Source: Halichondria panicea (Eukaryota > Porifera > Demospongiae > Suberitida > Halichondriidae). From it: 64,000 nucleotides of DNA. Positions within the stretch are counted from its first letter, which is position 1. Every line of letters starts with the position of its first letter. The notes beneath the pieces are model-generated. The model ran no database searches. It worked only from the letters and a program-made list of their open reading frames with translations, and was not told where the DNA came from. This document shows, one piece after another, positions 58,882-64,000 of the stretch. The translations under genes and the position numbers were made by a program. The stretch is taken from NCBI RefSeq assembly GCF_963675165.1, contig NC_087379.1:1926201-1990200 (forward strand), written 5' to 3'.

Positions 58882-59929
58882 ATGGTTGCATCTAAGAAGG
58901 AACCGAGTACAAGAAGACAGAGTCAACGGCTATTAAAGGCCAAGAAGATTCTCGACGATGACTCAATTGCTGATATTGACAAGCCAAAAGACAGCGCTAT
59001 ATCTCCAAACACAGCCAAGGAAGACGACCAAGTATCAGCAGATCTCTGTGAGGCTGAGCCTGAGGGTCTTGTACTTGCTGCTGAGGGTGTGGGGAGCGAT
59101 GATGAGGGGCCAGAGGATGTGTCATTGTCGGTGGGACGACAAGTATCCATGGAGACGAGGAGGAAGGAGAAAGACCATGTCAAACGGTATAAACAACGTG
59201 TAGTAGTGTCTATATTGCAGCCCATGATCTCTCAGGAAAGACGACGCTGTTCGTGAAAAGCGAAGGAAAAAGCACGAGTTATTCAAAAGCCAGAAGGTGT
59301 CCAAGACCATTACCAAATTCCCAGAGGAAGCTTTGGAGGAGCTATCATTGAAATTAGCAGAGCAGTGAGTCTTGTCTGTAGCTAGGCAGCGCCTATGGAT
59401 AGATGTTTGCTTTATATGCAGTTTAATATGGGAATGGTCTAGCTGAGCTATTAGTACAAGAGCTTGTACATTAAAACAAGTCTTTAGGCTAGCTAAACAC
59501 ACACACACACAGAAAAGCGTCTAAAACAGCCTCAAAAAGACTTAACAAAAGTGAGCTGAATGCACTACTGTATTGCAATAATTAACATGTGTGTTTTATT
59601 ACATAATTTATGTAGAACTGAAACGTCGACAGAAGCTGCTAGAACCGTCAGCACCAGCCGAGGCACAGCATGGATCTATAAAAGTGGTTGCTTTGGCTGA
59701 GCACAGTGGACCAGAGTTTGCAGGAGGGCCTCTCACAGAGGACTTCAGGAGGCAACATTTCTATGGGGACAGATTGAAGAGATTACCTAGTAAGATTGAA
59801 ATTAATGCTTGCGGTATATAACACGAGGGTTATTGTCTGTTCATTTGTTTTGCAGTTTTGAGTATTCAAGCAAAGAAATATCGAAATCTTCCAGCCAAAA
59901 ACTTTGTCCAGTCGTCAGTTTCTAAATGA
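58882..59929 (+). CDS. NOL7-like: NOL7-like nucleolar protein
   Basis: Five exons: 58882-59186, 59236-59364, 59513-59550, 59616-59789 and 59856-59929, giving 239 aa; all junctions are GT-AG and in phase. The acidic N-terminal half is followed by REKRRKKHELFKSQKVSK and FPEEALEELS, which align with the KEKRKRREELF and LPDTILEKL region of NOL7. The C-terminus (FYGDRLKRLPS, then LPAKNFVQSS) corresponds to the NUC129-type tail. NOL7 is a nucleolar protein linked to small-subunit pre-rRNA processing. Intron 1 is only 49 bp. An AATAAA lies at 60028-60033. It converges on the CCCH gene 222 bp away. Orthology rests on local similarity, not on a search. Confidence 0.75.
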
Positions 59930-60102
59930 CATGTAATATAGCTACGGTAGCTTATATATTTTTGTTAACTGTCTTCTTAGATCATTATACACCACCCTAC
60001 TGCACTTTGCACTGTATTTTATACATGAATAAATTATACAATCATAATTCTTTTCATATTGGGATGATTGAAAGGTACACGTAAAATGTACTAGGCTGCT
60101 TA

Positions 60103-60108
60103 TTTATT
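60103..60108 (-). terminator. Polyadenylation signal AATAAA of the CCCH gene
   Basis: AATAAA on the minus strand, about 43 bp after the stop at 60151. The convergent NOL7-like gene's signal is at 60028-60033 on the plus strand, so the two transcript ends nearly meet. Confidence 0.6.
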
Positions 60109-60150
60109 ATTGTATAAAGTATTATAAAAATTGGATTGTACAAATTGAAT

Positions 60151-63100
60151 CTACAGTCCAAATCCAAACACACTAGGCAGTTTCCTAGCTTGAGATTCTT
60201 GGCCTTTACTCTCTTCCTCTTTGCTCTTCTCCAACAGCGAACTAAATGCACTCTCAATCTCGAGACCACCCCCTCCCAGTTCAGACTCAATCTGTGCAAA
60301 GTACGAGGGTACGGCCACTTCTTGACCTGTGGATTTCATCTCATCTGTAGTAGTTTGCATATTGGAAACAGTCTTATTATTTATACTTGCTGCTGTTTCT
60401 GACGGAGTGTTTTCGTTAATTTTTGTGTTTTGAGTAAATGGAGATTTGTAAGTGCCAAACGTGATTTCTCCGTAGGGTTGACTCTCCATACCGCCGTCAC
60501 TGCCAAATAGTTCCTTAGGGTCGATAGGTTTCTCTAACCCAGTTGAATCTGACAGAAGTTTAGGAATTTTGTAGCTAGGCTCCGAAGTCGGTTCTGTGCT
60601 GCTCTCATTTGGAGAGTTTTTCGATTTGATTTTCAAATGAGAATACTTTTTCCTAGGATCTAAACGTTTAGTTGCATCTCCCACACCTTTGCCAGTGGAG
60701 CTCTGGTGATCAGGGCTTGTGCCCCACGAGGCTGGTTTCCAATTCGGAGACATTTTGTCCAACTGTCCTCGCTTATCAGTGCTCAATGGCGGAGACATTC
60801 CGTGTTGACCTGCGTAGGGTGGCGAGGATTGCATTTTTCCAATGTTTGTTGACTGTCCCCATTTTGCACCAGGTCCGTGATAAGGTTGGGATGATGAATT
60901 GCGAGGGTCACTATGAGCAGAAAATCTCGGGTCGTTACTTGAATATCTTGGGTCATGGTTAGTACCCCACGCTGGCGACACACGGTCTGGTTTCTTCCAA
61001 TTCGGAGACATTTTGTCTGACCATCCTCGTTTATCAGTGCTCAGTGGTGGAGACATTCCGTGTTGACCCGCATAGGGTGGCGATGATTGCATTTTTCCAA
61101 TGTTAGTTGACTGCCCCCATTTCGCACCAGGTCCCTGATAAGGCTGGGATGGTGAATTGCGAGGGTCGCTTGGATTCTTTATAGTTGAATGTCTTGGATC
61201 GTTGCCAGTATGTCTAGAATCCATTCCACTCGGTCTAGAATCCATTCCACTTGGTCTAGGATCCATTCCACTTGGTCTAGAATCCATTCCACTCGGTCTA
61301 GGAGCTGGTCTGGGATAACCTCCACTAGCGTTTTTATCTGGCCGTGGTGGTGCGTTTTGGTTCCACACGCCAGGTCCTACGTGTACGTCAGGTAGTGGTC
61401 TGTTTGAATTAGGAGGACCTGATTCCATCTTGCCTGGCCATTGATGAGGAGGAGGTTGATTCCAGCTCTGCTCAGGAGGTGCTGGGCGTGGTGGGGGCAC
61501 TGGAGGACGATAAAATGGCTGCCTTTGTCGAGGTGGAAAGGGTGGTGGTGGACGATAGCTTGGCTCAATCGATGGTCTCCGCTCAGGTATGCCAGGTGGG
61601 TGTGGTTGAGGGTGTGTCTCTGAGAGATGCGGTGCTTCCCAATATTCGTGTGGCATATTCTCCATTCGTTTGAAATCCTCTGGTGTTAGTTTAACATGGA
61701 GGGGAGGAGTAGGTAGCAGAACACGTTTGGGGGGATTTTGAGCTTCCCCCTTCGTATGATCACCTAACGAGGTGCCAGGGAATAATGGGGCGGGGGTATT
61801 AGAGTTCCAAGATGGAGGTGCCATTGAAGTGGCAGGGGCTGTGGATTTCTTGGGTATTCGGCCTAACTTCGTTTTTATCTTTACTTTTGTGAGAGGGATG
61901 GAAACAGTCATTTCTTCGGTGGTAGCTTCCTTAGGCATTGATGCAACGAATCCTTCACTCTGCCCAAACATATTGACTTGTATACCGTCCTCATTGATTA
62001 ACATTCTCTCGTTGGCCATGAGGGGGTGTGGTGTGGGTGTGGTCGCGGTAGGGGTTACACAGTCAACCACCTGTGTGAGACACACGTAGGGTCATTATAA
62101 TTATGCACATACTGTACAGTACAGGTACATCAATAACATGTATATAGTTGTACAATTTAAGATCATGATTTAACTTTTTAAACCATTCTGTCAAAGGTAC
62201 AAGCAGTGTATATATGTACCACTTGTAATCCTCATTTACAAAGTTGAGGCGCTTATGTTCGAATAAAATTGTTTGGTGTCAGTAGCGTTACAATAATTAC
62301 ACGTATATTATGTGATACTGATAAAGGTATAATAATTATTATTAATAACTGTACACACTCACAGTGGCGAGCAGTGCCTCAGTGTCTGCGTTGAGGGGGG
62401 CGTGTGAGAACTTGCAGTTTTCCCCGTTCCTACAGTACTGCTTCAGGTGGTAGAACATGCACGGGAACTCACCTAGGATGGGTGGAGGAATAATACATGT
62501 TAGCAATGTCGGTGGAGAATAATGAATCAACATGACAAGCATTTGTACGGTGCAGTATATGCACAGCTGTAACTTCAGTGCATTATTATTCAAAACATAA
62601 TGTTTTGGGAGAAAAAAAAAGAGAATGCAGTAGGCTTCCGTTCGTGAGGTTTGGAGATAAGAAAACCTTACAGCAGACCCACTATTTTTCTGCGTGCATG
62701 GGTGTTTTGTTACGTTATGCACGGGTTGTACTCACCATGATAGTACATACAGTCTTGCCCTTTGTTACAAGTGTCCAGTTTATAGAACTTGCACACTTCC
62801 TTCTTCTTGGTTCTGGGCCCCTCGTGACTGAACGTACAGTTGTCTCCCTGAGAATGAACGTTAATCATGATAGTCAATGCACCAACACACGTGTGCTTCT
62901 GTGTTTTCTAATCTTATCACACAGTCATGCAGCTTTGACACATAATTTGGTAAGGGTCAGTCAATATATAAAACACATTTATCATTGTGTTTTTGTTGTT
63001 ATTGCTACAATCATGTACACCACTCACATTCTTGCATATTCCATTCATAAAATATTTGCATTGTGGGCGTGGTGGTTTCTGTAGGGGAGGGGCCTCTTTA

Positions 63101-64000
63101 GCGGCAAGCTGGCGTTGTCTCTGCCTGGCCTTCCAAGTCAACTCCTTCTCTTTCCTCTTACTGCTCTTAAGACCAGGCTCTGTGGAGAGGGGAGGGAGGG
63201 GCAATATAAACTGAGTGTGCATCACTTTCACACTGAAACTGTAGCATAGTATGGGGCACTGGCAGGTTTCACTGTACAGAACGTAACTGTTCGTTTACTA
63301 AAATACACAAGGCTATAAGCCCCTAGGGTCTATTGTAAAAATGGAGATACATGTACATGTATGGTAGGTGCTTCGTCTCATTACTACAAGCATATCTAGT
63401 GAACACATACGTTTCCTGACAGCTTCCGGTTCTTTGACCGCCTCCGCTCCGACTAAAGCCATTAAGCTCCCTCCACCACTCGAGATCTCGGGGGCACTCG
63501 CTCGGTTAATTACAGGGAAGTCCTCGCTAAACGGGTCAAGTTCTTCACCACCCAGTTTCGGGAGACTGTCCTGGAGCAGACTCGAGAGTGCCAATGAGCT
63601 GGTTATTGTTGCACTAATAGGGACTTCATCGTCGTCAAGCTGATCAAGGTAACTATCATAGTCAATCTCTTCGTCACTAACGTCTATTACTTCCATTACG
63701 TTCCGATGATACTTGCGTTTCTCCACCAAATCCATTGTATCTGGGGCAGGTTTCGATCGAAGGTTGTACATGATTGGCTCGGCCTCTTCTTGTGAGTTAC
63801 AAGGTGACACGAGGCTCGGTGAGGAGGTAACAAAGGTAGAATGAGAAGATGCCGGGTTCTGGTGTGTTTCGTCATCAGTAGAATGTAGGGGAATTTCGGG
63901 AGCCTGTGATGTGGTGTTCGACTCAGGGTGTGGAGCGTCTTCTGTGGGGGTGTGTGATGAGTGAGGCTGTGTGGGGGTGGACGGAAGTGTGGGGGTGATT
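60151..64000 (-). CDS. ZC3H4/6-like: ZC3H4/ZC3H6/ZC3H8-type CCCH zinc-finger protein (5' end outside window)
   Basis: Exons seen: beyond 64000 to 63411 (partial), 63179-63028, 62847-62738, 62472-62363 and 62070-60151, joined in phase. Three consecutive CCCH fingers match the C-x7/8-C-x5-C-x3-H pattern and the spacing of human ZC3H4/6: the first begins CKYFMNGICKN and is split by an intron before GDNCTFSH; the second is CKFYKLDTCNKGQDCMYYH; the third is CMFYHLKQYCRNGENCKFSH, followed by a TEALL segment equivalent to TRELL. The long last exon is Pro-rich and disordered, with two near-identical blocks of about 53 residues and five PSGMDSR-type heptads. Human ZC3H4 restrains unproductive noncoding transcription. 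The acidic N-terminal part is truncated by the window. Confidence 0.88.
61200..61305 (-). repeat. 21-bp coding tandem repeat (PSGMDSR heptads)
   Basis: About five 21-bp units inside the last exon of the CCCH gene, keeping frame. Confidence 0.9.

Noticed and set aside
1-64000. rRNA and tRNA genes
   Set aside because: No stretch was recognised as rRNA or as a clear cloverleaf with A/B boxes by eye. A tRNA scan was not possible, so absence is not proven.

Overview
The window is animal nuclear DNA, most likely from a sponge (Porifera). Its genes have introns, many of them short, with GT-AG junctions. Its families are metazoan: a delta-catenin ending in a PDZ ligand, an NOL7-like nucleolar protein and a ZC3H4/6/8-type CCCH protein. 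Two intronless TKL kinases fused to coiled coils and Kelch repeats are an architecture I associate with sponge kinase expansions. The AT-rich spacers hold many short transposon relics. The phylum is inference; the families and exon structures are read from the sequence.

Layout. 1-950 is a decayed LINE 3' end. 1942-5550 (minus) is a nearly intact CR1/Jockey-type LINE with a 1034-codon frame (2A-like motif, PHD finger, APE endonuclease, reverse transcriptase). From about 8.0 to 42.5 kb a module is repeated four times in tandem in different states of decay. The module is [flavin amine oxidase, minus] - [small Cys-rich membrane protein, plus] - [delta-catenin, minus]. Copy C (about 8.0-12.3 kb) and copy A (13.8-26.7 kb) have broken oxidases and delta-catenins. 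Copy D (30.7-31.7 kb) is a fragment. Copy B (32.4 kb onward) is intact. Copy A carries a 3.6-kb TIR element (9-bp target duplication) and a 0.9-kb TTAA element that copy B lacks. Between A and D lie a P-element-like transposase relic and two adjacent TIR elements with 7-bp target duplications, one holding a 5'-truncated RLE-type retroelement.

The intact delta-catenin runs from 55.3 kb down to 36.9 kb. Its exons chain in perfect phase. It has two alternative 5' ends: six small exons (55336-45713) or one large exon (44815-43315). Both end in phase 1 and join the same armadillo exons. The 7.4-kb intron between 53291 and 45914 contains both Kelch-kinase genes on the opposite strand. The protein should act at cadherin junctions and ends in DSWV.

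The right end holds an NOL7-like gene (58882-59929, plus, 5 exons). It converges on a CCCH zinc-finger gene (minus, running off the window at 64000), and their polyadenylation signals are about 70 bp apart.

The most interesting points are the delta-catenin/kinase nested locus, 3' splice sites embedded in CA/C repeats, an undescribed small membrane-protein family that stays open while its neighbours decay, and a 2A-like LINE frame with no AUG start.
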